Assembly: GCA_023228245.1 (NCBI GenBank)
Contig: JALOBN010000025.1
Location: forward strand, 1-37,466
From: Candidatus Pacearchaeota archaeon
Lineage (GTDB): Archaea; Nanoarchaeota; Nanoarchaeia; Pacearchaeales; GW2011-AR1
DNA: 37,466 bases
Direction: 5' to 3'
Position 1 is the first letter of the stretch. Each line of letters starts with the position of its first letter. A model generated the notes under the pieces. It was not told the DNA's origin. It saw nothing but the letters and a program-made list of their open reading frames with translations, and did no database searches. Shown here in pieces: positions 19,690 through 27,598 of the stretch. The position numbers and the translations under genes were made by a program.

Positions 19690-21094
19690 ATCCCTTCACT
19701 CCATAGGGATTTACCTGGTTGTAAAGATGCTTATCTACCACTTCGGCGATCTGCTCGCCGTCCAGATAGACATGCGTGTGAATCTCCTGATTGCCAGAAA
19801 AATCCTTCCATGGAATAACAGCTTCAGGACCTGCCTCGCCGATCATGGCCATGGTCGGGCGGGTTACAATTCCCCCTGCAGCCATCGCCGGGATCTCTGC
19901 CGTCTTGGCGCTGAATAAGGCCTCGATACCCGCCACGGCCGCGGCTGCCGCAATTGCACCGGCTATAAGGGCTGCGATGCCCACCCATCCCTGAGCTGCG
20001 GTAGCGATGGCCTGGGCGATGGCGAATACCTTCAAAACAACAATGAGCGCAATCACGGCGACGGCGATATCACGGATGGTCCGGACTATATCCGGATTGA
20101 CCTTTATCCATTCCCGTGCCTGTTTGATGCACTCAGTTATATTGTCGACTGCAATTTTCATGTCTTCAGCGAAGATTTCACCCACGGTATTCGACAAGCC
20201 CTTAAAAGACACATCCAGTTTATCCATAGAATCCTTCAGGGCTGCGCCTTTATTTATCGCAGTATCGCTCATGACAGCCCCCAGATCATTCGCCTCCTTG
20301 CGATATTTCGCCAGGCCGGCTGCTCCGTTCTCCAGCATCGGAAGAAGCTCAGTGCCCGTTTTACCAAAAACGGCTACAGCTAAAGCGGCTCTTTCAGAGG
20401 GGTCCTTGATACTGGCTACTGCCTGGGCGACCTTAAGGAACTGCTCATCAGGGGATAAATTCTTAAGGTCCTCTATTTTGATATTGAGCTTTTCGAATGC
20501 AGTGGGAATATCCTCGCTGGCATCCTGAAGCGCGGACATTTGCTCTTTGATCGCCTTGATCTTGGTTGAGGTTTGTGAATCCTTTTTGATCTTTTCAATT
20601 TGTGCGTTATAGTCCGCTATCCTCTGAGCAGCGTTTTTCGCAGCAGGATCAACCTGCATCATTTTGCGGCGGACTTCGGTGATCTTATCATCCACCTCGG
20701 ATTTCTCTATCTCCTGGAGTTCCTTCTGAAGCGAGTTCATTTTGTCAGTGACATCCGCGCCGGTATTGGTGGCGCCGAACAATGCAACCTGTAGACGTTT
20801 GGTGGCAGTTTCCAATCCTTGTGTGTCTCCGCCGGTCAACTTCAAAGCATAACCCAACTCTTGTACCAGCTTTGTTGAGAGCCCGGTTCGTTGAGACATC
20901 TCCTGAATGCTATCAGCGGAGTCGGCAAAACCCTTCGTCGCAGCCACTGTCGTCCCCACGATAGCCGCAGCCGCCCCAAAAGCCACACCTTCCGCGATTT
21001 TCGCCGCCTTCTTGAGATCGAGCTTTTTCATGTCCTTCTCGAACTCGTCTGTCTTGGCGCGGATTATGACAAATAATTCACTTAGCTCTCTCAT
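19682..21094 (-). CDS. Tail tape measure protein
   Basis: 470 aa. Long coiled-coil region (about 120-200, MNSLQKELQEIEKSEVDDK), phage-tail tape-measure core (SIQEMSQRTGLSTKLVQELGYALKLTG; ALAVAVFGKTGTELLPML), two hydrophobic stretches near 335-400 and a C-terminal GGIVTRPTMAMIGEAGPEAVIP motif seen in many tape measures. By the usual rule of about 0.15 nm per residue the tail would be near 70 nm (estimate). The start overlaps the frameshifted chaperone stop. Confidence 0.93.
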   Translation of the reverse strand: MRELSELFVIIRAKTDEFEKDMKKLDLKKAAKIAEGVAFGAAAAIVGTTVAATKGFADSADSIQEMSQRTGLSTKLVQELGYALKLTGGDTQGLETATKRLQVALFGATNTGADVTDKMNSLQKELQEIEKSEVDDKITEVRRKMMQVDPAAKNAAQRIADYNAQIEKIKKDSQTSTKIKAIKEQMSALQDASEDIPTAFEKLNIKIEDLKNLSPDEQFLKVAQAVASIKDPSERAALAVAVFGKTGTELLPMLENGAAGLAKYRKEANDLGAVMSDTAINKGAALKDSMDKLDVSFKGLSNTVGEIFAEDMKIAVDNITECIKQAREWIKVNPDIVRTIRDIAVAVIALIVVLKVFAIAQAIATAAQGWVGIAALIAGAIAAAAAVAGIEALFSAKTAEIPAMAAGGIVTRPTMAMIGEAGPEAVIPWKDFSGNQEIHTHVYLDGEQIAEVVDKHLYNQVNPYGVKGYV

Positions 21095-21404
21095 TTTTTA
21101 TCTCGTAGAACTTTTTCCACATTAAAAGATTGGTTTTCATTTCCTTGGATGTCTGGCGCTTTCGTTTCCGCCCGGGCATGAAATCCTGCGGGGAATACGT
21201 TTTACCTTTCTTCGGGTCGCGGTGGATGTTGGCCAGCATCGCGCAGACCATGGCCGAACGATAATTCCGCCAGTCGAAATCGAGATTTGATCGTTCCAGT
21301 AAGGAGTTGAACTCTTTTAAGGTCAGGTCCCAGAATTCTTCGTCTGAAAGGCGAAGGTCGTACCGCCCGATAGCCCAGAGTTCTAAGAGTCCGGGCGGTC
21401 CGGA
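21078..21404 (-). CDS. Tail assembly chaperone, frameshift-only T domain
   Basis: 108 codons in the -1 frame relative to the upstream chaperone, with no usable start codon before an internal ATG, so it should be made only as a G-T fusion of about 211 aa. Sequence looks genuine: LLELWAIGRYDLRLSDEEFW, NYRSAMVCAMLANIHRDPKKG, SPQDFMPGRKRKRQ. The SPQDFMP segment resembles the DFMP seen in such T extensions of other siphoviruses. Ends overlapping the tape measure start by 17 bases. Confidence 0.85.
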   Translation of the reverse strand, partial: SGPPGLLELWAIGRYDLRLSDEEFWDLTLKEFNSLLERSNLDFDWRNYRSAMVCAMLANIHRDPKKGKTYSPQDFMPGRKRKRQTSKEMKTNLLMWKKFYEIKNERAK

Positions 21405-21410
21405 GGGTTT
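21362..21410 (-). promoter_or_regulatory. Programmed -1 ribosomal frameshift site and stem
   Basis: Slippery heptamer A AAC CCT at 21410-21404 in the zero frame of the chaperone gene fits X XXY YYZ. Four bases later begins an 8-bp perfect stem, ACCGCCCG (21399-21392) with CGGGCGGT (21369-21362), whose loop holds the zero-frame TAG (21385-21383). The -1 frame has a TAA just upstream of the window (CCC TAA), so the shift must occur in this stretch. Confidence 0.82.
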
Positions 21411-21712
21411 GCGCTGCCCTCGCTTTTAGGGAGGGCAGCTTCAATGGCTTCGTTGAGTTTAAGTGTAACTTCGCGCAGGTTTTTATAATCCAGGATGTCC
21501 CACACTTCATCCAACGTCAGGTCCTTCTCTTTGCCCCAGGCCAGGCAGGCCCAGACAAAAGCAATCTGGTCATCCTGGGATAGCTTTTCAGGGTCGGTGC
21601 ACTCAAGTAAGTCTTTCCCCGTGGCTTGCTTGAATCGCTTGACAGAGCCTAACGTGAATTTCAGATGACGCTCTTTATCAAGGTTGATCGTGACCGGTTC
21701 CACTAAACCCAT
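21383..21712 (-). CDS. Tail assembly chaperone (G)
   Basis: 109 aa, small helical protein (VTINLDKERHLKFTLGSVKRFKQATGKDL, then AFVWACLAWGKEKDLTLDEVWDIL) between the tail tube and tape measure genes, the standard position. Most ribosomes stop at 21383; a fraction shift -1 at 21404-21410 to give the G-T fusion. Confidence 0.88.
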   Translation of the reverse strand: MGLVEPVTINLDKERHLKFTLGSVKRFKQATGKDLLECTDPEKLSQDDQIAFVWACLAWGKEKDLTLDEVWDILDYKNLREVTLKLNEAIEAALPKSEGSANPPDRPDS

Positions 21713-22455
21713 CAGGCGGCCGCCCTGGTGACGTAGACCTTATAGACCTTAGCCACTTTGCCGGTTTCCTGGGCGGTGATCGTGAAGAGGGTGACTGTGT
21801 TCGCAGCCCCGAGCGGGAGTTCGCCGGACTGGGCGCCGGTGGCCACCGTGACTTCACTGGCGTCGAAGCCGTTCAAGATCGTGATGGTGTGCGAGGCCCC
21901 CGTGGGGGTGAGCTTTACGAAATCGGAAGCCGTGTTGACCGCCACTGTGTAGAGATAAGTTCCGATGGCGAAATTCGGGATGAGGTCCAGCGCAGCCCCA
22001 GTGTTCTCCTCGATTCCGGCCAGGGCGGAAAGCCCGGTGGAAGCGCCGTTGGAAATTGTCGGCACACCCGTGGGTTCGATGTTGCCGGAGAATTCCATCG
22101 TCCCGTCTACCGAAAGACCCAATATCTCAAAATCCCCGATATAAGCCTGGGTCGACCAGGTGAATGTGATATCATCCGGGAAAGTGATCAGCAGAGTGCG
22201 CTTGGTTTGGGCGATGCAATCTGCAATCATCGCCGCCTGGCCATCGGTATCCCCGGCGATAAAATTCGCCTTGAAGGAGATATTTTCAGCCTTGAGTACC
22301 GTGGCCACTTTCTCCCTGAATCTCGATGCCGAAGAAAGATTTGTAGTGTCCTTGAATTCACTAGCCACTTTAAGGCCGCCGATCTCTAAGATCTCAGCCA
22401 CTGGCTGGCCGTTCCAAGAAAGAACTGCTCCGAAACCTGAAATTGCGTCTGACAT
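21712..22455 (-). CDS. Major tail tube protein with Ig-like C-terminal domain
   Basis: 247 aa. The N-terminal about 150 residues fit a phage tail tube (FGAVLSWNGQPVAEILEIGGLKVASEFKDTTNL; MEFSGNIEPTG). From about residue 160 a cadherin-like beta-sandwich (YLYTVAVNTASDFVKLTPTG, ITILNG, LPLGAANTVTLFTITAQ, YKVYVTRA) would project from the tail surface. GGAGG precedes the ATG. Confidence 0.88.
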   Translation of the reverse strand: MSDAISGFGAVLSWNGQPVAEILEIGGLKVASEFKDTTNLSSASRFREKVATVLKAENISFKANFIAGDTDGQAAMIADCIAQTKRTLLITFPDDITFTWSTQAYIGDFEILGLSVDGTMEFSGNIEPTGVPTISNGASTGLSALAGIEENTGAALDLIPNFAIGTYLYTVAVNTASDFVKLTPTGASHTITILNGFDASEVTVATGAQSGELPLGAANTVTLFTITAQETGKVAKVYKVYVTRAAA

Positions 22456-22464
22456 TTTAGCCTC

Positions 22465-22872
22465 CTATTCGTAATGAGTTATGACATAATCAACGTCGAG
22501 TTCGATTAAACTCGAATTGTAATTATCGTTTTCGCTGTCCCAGAAACTTGAATAAATCCTTACTCCGGGGCTATCCCCGATGATTCCCTTCTTGCAATGA
22601 AGGAAGATTTTGAGTTGCGCGGCAATGGCTTTGCAAGTTTTATATCCACCTTCTTTTTCTACCCCGAAAATGGAAAACTGTATCCTCGATATAGCTAAAT
22701 GCGAATCGCCGTCGTGTGACTTGGTTCTCTCGCAGAAGTCTTTGGAGAGAGTTACATACGGAGCAATCACATCCTGCGGCGCGGTTTCATAGTAAATCTT
22801 CCCGTCACCCAGCAAAGCCGTTAACCCTGCCTGGGCTTCCAGATAAGTTTTCAGAGCGTGTTCTATCAGCAT
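22465..22872 (-). CDS. Tail terminator/completion protein (DUF3168-like)
   Basis: 135 aa. LKTYLEAQAGLTALLGDGKIYYETAPQDVIAPYVTLS is the typical opening of the DUF3168 tail completion family, which caps the tail tube at the head-proximal end. TAATG overlap with the gp10-like gene. Confidence 0.85.
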   Translation of the reverse strand: MLIEHALKTYLEAQAGLTALLGDGKIYYETAPQDVIAPYVTLSKDFCERTKSHDGDSHLAISRIQFSIFGVEKEGGYKTCKAIAAQLKIFLHCKKGIIGDSPGVRIYSSFWDSENDNYNSSLIELDVDYVITHYE

Positions 22873-23297
22873 TAAAATTCATCCACAAGCTTTTTCATTT
22901 TCTTCAGCCGGCGGTCCTGCATCTCTGAATAATATTCTTTGACAGTCGGTTCAAAGAAAGGTTCCCCTGGCATGGCGCCGACGGATTTACCGCTCTTCTG
23001 AAAACGCTCTGCAGTCCCGCTTTCCACTAAATGGGCATGCGGGGCCTCGTATTTGGCCTGACCCACTTTCACGATCGCAGTGCGCGGATTTGAACCTCGT
23101 TGAGCTAAATAAAACGCTTTGACGTTCCTTTTCAATTTACCCGTCGGGCCCTGCGGGGCTTCCTTTCTTACCTTCCCCCTGAGGAACTGAGCTTCCTGCA
23201 TGTTGATTTTCTCAACACCGCTTTCAATATGAATGATCAGCCCATCAATCCTCTTTTCAGCCTTCTCAATCCCTTCGATTTTGATTTCAACGCCCAT
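22872..23297 (-). CDS. HK97 gp10-like neck protein
   Basis: About 141 aa from the ATG at 23297 (TAATG overlap with the adaptor gene; the frame is open to 23357 but inside the adaptor). Shows EIKIEGIEKAEKRIDGL, RKEAPQGPTGKLKRNVKAF and HAHLVESGTAERFQKSG...PFFEPT, the pattern of HK97 gp10 family neck proteins. Confidence 0.88.
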   Translation of the reverse strand: MGVEIKIEGIEKAEKRIDGLIIHIESGVEKINMQEAQFLRGKVRKEAPQGPTGKLKRNVKAFYLAQRGSNPRTAIVKVGQAKYEAPHAHLVESGTAERFQKSGKSVGAMPGEPFFEPTVKEYYSEMQDRRLKKMKKLVDEF

Positions 23298-23617
23298 TAA
23301 TCTAAACTCTCCGAGTAGGTCCCAAGTAATTCGTTTTTCCTTTCCTCGGGGATCCACACAGCCAAAATCGTCAGGATCCTTGATCCGAAAAGGATTCGAA
23401 AAGTCGGCAGGACTCCCGAAAGATACCTCATCGAGAAATATCCATTCACTCTTGAGTCGGCCTGCTTTGCAGCGTAGTAAATCTGCCCGGAGGCAGGGAT
23501 GATCTTCATCCAGACCGTTGCAAATGTCGACCAGGTTATTTCATCCTCTCCGATGGAATTCGCGGTCTTCACGGGTTGCTGGATGGTGACCCTTTGGCGG
23601 AGTGTGCCCGCTTTCAA
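23297..23617 (-). CDS. Head-tail adaptor (head closure) protein
   Basis: 106 aa. LRQRVTIQQPVKTANSIGEDEITWSTFATVWMKI plus a later FRILFGSRILTILAVWIPEER is the classic phage head-tail joining protein pattern, a small beta-barrel. Overlaps the connector gene by four bases. Confidence 0.88.
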   Translation of the reverse strand: MKAGTLRQRVTIQQPVKTANSIGEDEITWSTFATVWMKIIPASGQIYYAAKQADSRVNGYFSMRYLSGVLPTFRILFGSRILTILAVWIPEERKNELLGTYSESLD

Positions 23618-24183
23618 AATACCCTCTCCTGCCAGAGTAGAGATTCTACGGCATGAGGAAGTTCCTTCACATCCGTCCCGCCCAGGGCTCCGGCGGCGGT
23701 TTCGCGGTTCTCATACCAGAACCCTATCAGCAATAGCATAGCCTGCTTGACTTTCTGCGGGACGCTTTCAGAGTATCCATACCCCGCGACAAAGGTCACA
23801 CAGATCCCGTTTGCCGGTCTTAGAGTCGTCGACGGCCAGCTCTTCCCATAGTTCAAGACTATTCGTCCGGGCTCCGACTTCGTATCCACGAAGTAATCTG
23901 TACTCGTGACGGTCGCCTCAACATCCGAGGTGTTGTAATATTTGATGGTCGCGCTCTGCAGGGGAGGCAGTGGGACCGTAAACAACACCGGCCATTCGTC
24001 TAACCACAATTCCCATGTTTGAGTGATGTAGGCTCGATTCTGGAATCCCTCACAGTATTCCCGGGCAGCGATGATTAAAGTCGTGATGTACGCGTCCTCA
24101 TCCGTCCCGTCTACCCTCAAATGTGATTTAGCCTCTTCCATCTCTAAAGGTTCCTCTGCCGGGGCAGTCTTCAACTTGATCAT
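23614..24183 (-). CDS. Head-tail connector (gp6-like)
   Basis: 189 aa. Begins with LEMEEAKSHLRVDGTDEDAYITTLIIAAREYCEGFQNRAY, the helical signature of HK97 gp6-type connectors that bind below the portal. The middle shows LPPLQSATIKYYNTSD. An ATGA overlap with the small Ig-like gene. Confidence 0.88.
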   Translation of the reverse strand: MIKLKTAPAEEPLEMEEAKSHLRVDGTDEDAYITTLIIAAREYCEGFQNRAYITQTWELWLDEWPVLFTVPLPPLQSATIKYYNTSDVEATVTSTDYFVDTKSEPGRIVLNYGKSWPSTTLRPANGICVTFVAGYGYSESVPQKVKQAMLLLIGFWYENRETAAGALGGTDVKELPHAVESLLWQERVF

Positions 24184-24461
24184 GATGCACTCCTGACACG
24201 GAATTGGTCCTTCAATTGGGCTACAAAGGAATCGTCAACCGCTTTATACAAAACCGTATAACGCCCTACCTTGGGTGAGGCCGGGTTGAAATAGTAATGG
24301 TAGGTTCCCACGGAATCTCGCGTCATGGCAACTGCGTCAACCTCCACAGCCTCATCCGGATTCGTTATTGTAATCGTGATCGTATCCGGGTCCACTAAAG
24401 TCCCGTTGAATTTCACTAAAACCGCCCTCGGGATCGTCTCACCGGCTTCGTAAATCTTCAT
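24180..24461 (-). CDS. Small beta-sandwich protein
   Basis: 93 aa, one Ig-like domain: PRAVLVKFNGTLVDPDTITITITNPD, then GTYHYYFNPASPKVGRYTVLYKAVD. Similar modules occur in phage baseplate and decoration proteins. It lies between the trypsin-like protein and the connector. Role unknown; probably a virion surface component. Confidence 0.7.
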   Translation of the reverse strand: MKIYEAGETIPRAVLVKFNGTLVDPDTITITITNPDEAVEVDAVAMTRDSVGTYHYYFNPASPKVGRYTVLYKAVDDSFVAQLKDQFRVRSAS

Positions 24462-27400
24462 TCCTTTTCCTCAATTGTCAAAAGAGTTTGATTTAAGGTC
24501 TCGATGGTTAAAGGTGTCTCGTCTAAAGCCTCAACGGTCAATGTGGGCGCCGTTGAAAGGATCAAGGTTAATATCCTGGCTAATCTGATTACTACTGCGA
24601 TGTCATTGAGTTTGACCCCTTCGCTCAGGGCTAAAAATATCGAAACAAAAATCCTCGCCTGGTCACTGAGTTTGAAGCCATCCGAGAGAGACAGATTGAT
24701 GATATTCTTAACGAGTGCAGAATCACTCAGCTTCAAATTTTCCGTGAGCACGTTGAAGGCGTTGAGCTGCCCGGATGGCGTGTCGGAGAGTTTCAGCCCT
24801 TCCGTGAGCACGTTGAAGGCGTTTATCTGCCCGGACGGTGAATCGGAGAGATTGAATCCCTCTGCAAGAGCATTGAAAGCGTTGATCCACGCCGACGGCG
24901 AGTCCGAGAGTTTAAATCCCTCCGTGGCCAGGAGCGATAAAGCAAGCTGATTGACAGCGGAGTCACCTATTTTAAATCCCTCGGCAAGTGCATTGAACGC
25001 ATTGATCCACGCCGCCGGCGAGTCCGACAATTTCAGATTTTCCGCAAGGGTGTTGAAGGCACTCAAAAGGCTCACCGGATTGTCGCCTATTTTCATACCC
25101 TCTGCGACTGAAGGATTAGTGCTGTACGAATGAGTTAAAGCATCCGAAAGTTTAAACGTATCCGCCAGTATGAGTGATAAGACCAATCCTATTATGGGTG
25201 AGTCCGAGAATTTCACACTCTCGGAGAGAGAATTGAAGGCGTTGATCTGGCCCTTTAAAGTCTCGCTTAATTTGACTCCCTCAACGAGGGTGTTAAAGGC
25301 TTCAAGTAAAGTAGATGGACTGTCTCCGATCTTCACCCCCTCCGCCAGGTCCGGGAAAGTCTGCAGCAAAGTCGCCAGTGTTTCGCTGAACTTCACCCCC
25401 TCCGCGATCGTGGGATTGGTTTCTTTTTGAGTCGAAGGTTCCCCACCTAATCCAGCCTGTAGAGCATAACCTGTTGAAGAGGTGAATCCTGAGCCTGCGG
25501 GGTCGGGGAAGGTGAAGAAGGGGAATGAGGCGGATTTGTAACGTCTTTGGGTTGTTGATGAATGCAAAGAGATGGGCTTTAATAGATATTCAATATGAAG
25601 AGTGACTGATTTAGAAGGCGCATCGTTGTAATCATTTGGCACTCGCCCTGCTTGATTATCGCTTGAATTGTCATCAATGAACAAAACAATATCTGCTGAT
25701 GACAATCCGTCATAGTCATCAACCAACTCTTGAATAATGTCTACCAGCGAGGGTGAAGTGTATACTCCATCAGTCACCCAGTTTGTAGTAAATTCCCAAT
25801 CTACATAATGAGTAGTTTTAGATCGAGCGATGAAATCCGCGTAGGTGGAAAATGCCGCAGCGGCGTTGTTCTGCTCTCCCCATATTCTGAGTCTGACGGT
25901 ATCATTCGTGTAATTTCCCTTAGATGTGAAAGCCAAATATGCACTGGTAATAATGGCTTTGCTTTCAGTAGTTATATCTTGAAAGCGCACACCCGCGCGG
26001 ATTACATTAAGCCCATCTCCGTTATTCCCTATTAACAATGTATTGAGGAATATCGTACTGATCGATGTGTTTATCGCGGCATCGTCAGTGTTTTGGGTGA
26101 TCTGTTTTTGCACGACGTGAGTAAGCGGATAAAGACTCGATTCATCCCCGATTTTTAGCCCATCTTCAGCGAAAAGATAAATCCCTCGATATCCCCATAT
26201 TTCGAACCAGCAGTCTGCAGCATCCGTTGTCCAATCCCCGCCGTTGTTATTACTATATTCAGCAGTTCCGCCAGTGTAGACATTCTCCGGGGTTGTGTTG
26301 CACCAGATATACGCGTGATTGCTGCCATCTCCGCTCGGAGCAGAGATAACGATTGCGTACTGAGTTCCGGGCTTTACAGTGCAATCACCAATCATGGCTA
26401 CCTGTGACGGGTAAAGGTTGGCTGAATATAACGGGAGTGTATTACCGTTGACTGTCCCGGAGCACAAATCAGGGCCTGTTGCGTGACCGTTGATATCGGT
26501 TGCTCTTAAACTGACAGTCACCGTTCCCGGCGAACCTTGCCGGGCCAGAAATAATGTCACATGGGAGACCAGGCATTCATACGTTGGTGTGAATGTCTGA
26601 GCGATTATTCGGTTGCCACTTGCAGATTCGTAGCTGACATTATCCGTTGCGTCACCACGATAATATTCAGCCAAACGAGAAGGTTTGGTTCCATCTAAAC
26701 CAAACCTCGTCACTATCGGTGCTATAGGTGAGCAAATTGCGAGTGTGTCACCTGAACCAGCGAATAGAAGAGCTCCTATTAAAATATCTGCGCCGTCTTC
26801 TTTAATGACTGCGCTTCCCGAATCCCCTCCCTGCGCCATTAATGAAGCGTTGTAAATTAATATCTGATCATAGAAAGTGGCTTCATAATTACCATAGTAT
26901 CCGTAGGAAACTGTTCCCTCCCAGTCTATACTGGTCACTTCCCCTGTCGTGACTCCTGTTGTTCTGCCGGATTTCTTGACCGTATTCCCTAATTCCAGAT
27001 CAACATACCCAGTGGGAGCACCGATCTCATAAATCACGTCTGAGATATCAGACTGACTGTCAGGAAGCGCTATCGCCGCATCCATGATGTTGTTGTAGGT
27101 AGCCCAGTTCCACATTATCAGGGGTTCAAAGTCAAATAGAGCCCCTATTCTGTCGGTCGGATCGACACCGCCATCCACTGGACCGGGTTGCAGAATAGAA
27201 TCATTGAGTAGGGCTTGATTGGCATAGGCTAAGACGTGATTGTTCGAGACTATGTAATTCCCCGCTTTAAATCCGAACGTCCCTGCCGTGATATCGTGAT
27301 GGCCGATCGAAACCCCCGGAGGGGCCGGGCGCTGCTTTTCTGTTCTATACGAGAATGCCTTGAAAGTCCCTTCAATGATGTCTGTCTTTACGTCTAAAAT

Positions 27401-27598
27401 TTTAGATGGTATCTTTTGACCGGGCGGGAGGTCGTCAATCGGTAATTTCTTCTTGACGTAGACCTGTAGACAGATTTCGTCAGTTTTCTTCCCATCGACG
27501 AATTTATATCCAACACCCATGCCGGAAAAGTTATCTCCGAGCTTCTTTCTCAAGCCTTTCCGGTATAAACCTTTGATATCCTTGGCTCGTTCTATCAT
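24458..27598 (-). CDS. Trypsin-like protease with adhesin domain and long repeat tail
   Basis: 1046 aa. Residues about 1-300 form a trypsin-like serine protease: H121 (SNNHVLA), D173 (MDAAIA), S260 (GGDSGSAV), so the triad looks intact. Residues about 310-475 resemble a beta-sandwich anchor or lectin-like domain. A further beta region runs to about 680, followed by about 14 repeats of about 20 aa with consensus like FNxLAEGxKLSDSPxxxxNA, and a hydrophobic Leu/Thr C-terminus. No signal peptide. It is encoded between the capsid and connector genes in a place usually held by decoration proteins, so I expect it on the virion surface. Confidence 0.8.
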   Translation of the reverse strand: MIERAKDIKGLYRKGLRKKLGDNFSGMGVGYKFVDGKKTDEICLQVYVKKKLPIDDLPPGQKIPSKILDVKTDIIEGTFKAFSYRTEKQRPAPPGVSIGHHDITAGTFGFKAGNYIVSNNHVLAYANQALLNDSILQPGPVDGGVDPTDRIGALFDFEPLIMWNWATYNNIMDAAIALPDSQSDISDVIYEIGAPTGYVDLELGNTVKKSGRTTGVTTGEVTSIDWEGTVSYGYYGNYEATFYDQILIYNASLMAQGGDSGSAVIKEDGADILIGALLFAGSGDTLAICSPIAPIVTRFGLDGTKPSRLAEYYRGDATDNVSYESASGNRIIAQTFTPTYECLVSHVTLFLARQGSPGTVTVSLRATDINGHATGPDLCSGTVNGNTLPLYSANLYPSQVAMIGDCTVKPGTQYAIVISAPSGDGSNHAYIWCNTTPENVYTGGTAEYSNNNGGDWTTDAADCWFEIWGYRGIYLFAEDGLKIGDESSLYPLTHVVQKQITQNTDDAAINTSISTIFLNTLLIGNNGDGLNVIRAGVRFQDITTESKAIITSAYLAFTSKGNYTNDTVRLRIWGEQNNAAAAFSTYADFIARSKTTHYVDWEFTTNWVTDGVYTSPSLVDIIQELVDDYDGLSSADIVLFIDDNSSDNQAGRVPNDYNDAPSKSVTLHIEYLLKPISLHSSTTQRRYKSASFPFFTFPDPAGSGFTSSTGYALQAGLGGEPSTQKETNPTIAEGVKFSETLATLLQTFPDLAEGVKIGDSPSTLLEAFNTLVEGVKLSETLKGQINAFNSLSESVKFSDSPIIGLVLSLILADTFKLSDALTHSYSTNPSVAEGMKIGDNPVSLLSAFNTLAENLKLSDSPAAWINAFNALAEGFKIGDSAVNQLALSLLATEGFKLSDSPSAWINAFNALAEGFNLSDSPSGQINAFNVLTEGLKLSDTPSGQLNAFNVLTENLKLSDSALVKNIINLSLSDGFKLSDQARIFVSIFLALSEGVKLNDIAVVIRLARILTLILSTAPTLTVEALDETPLTIETLNQTLLTIEEKE

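Noticed and set aside
21202..21510. Minus-strand 102-codon frame (the third frame) over the chaperone region
   Set aside because: Arg/Leu/Pro-rich with no domain; the -1 frame reached from A AAC CCT gives a much better protein ending in SPQDFMP and a basic tail.
24504..25430. Plus-strand frames opposite the repeat protein
   Set aside because: Mirror images of the minus-strand repeat codons; no start signals and no domain.
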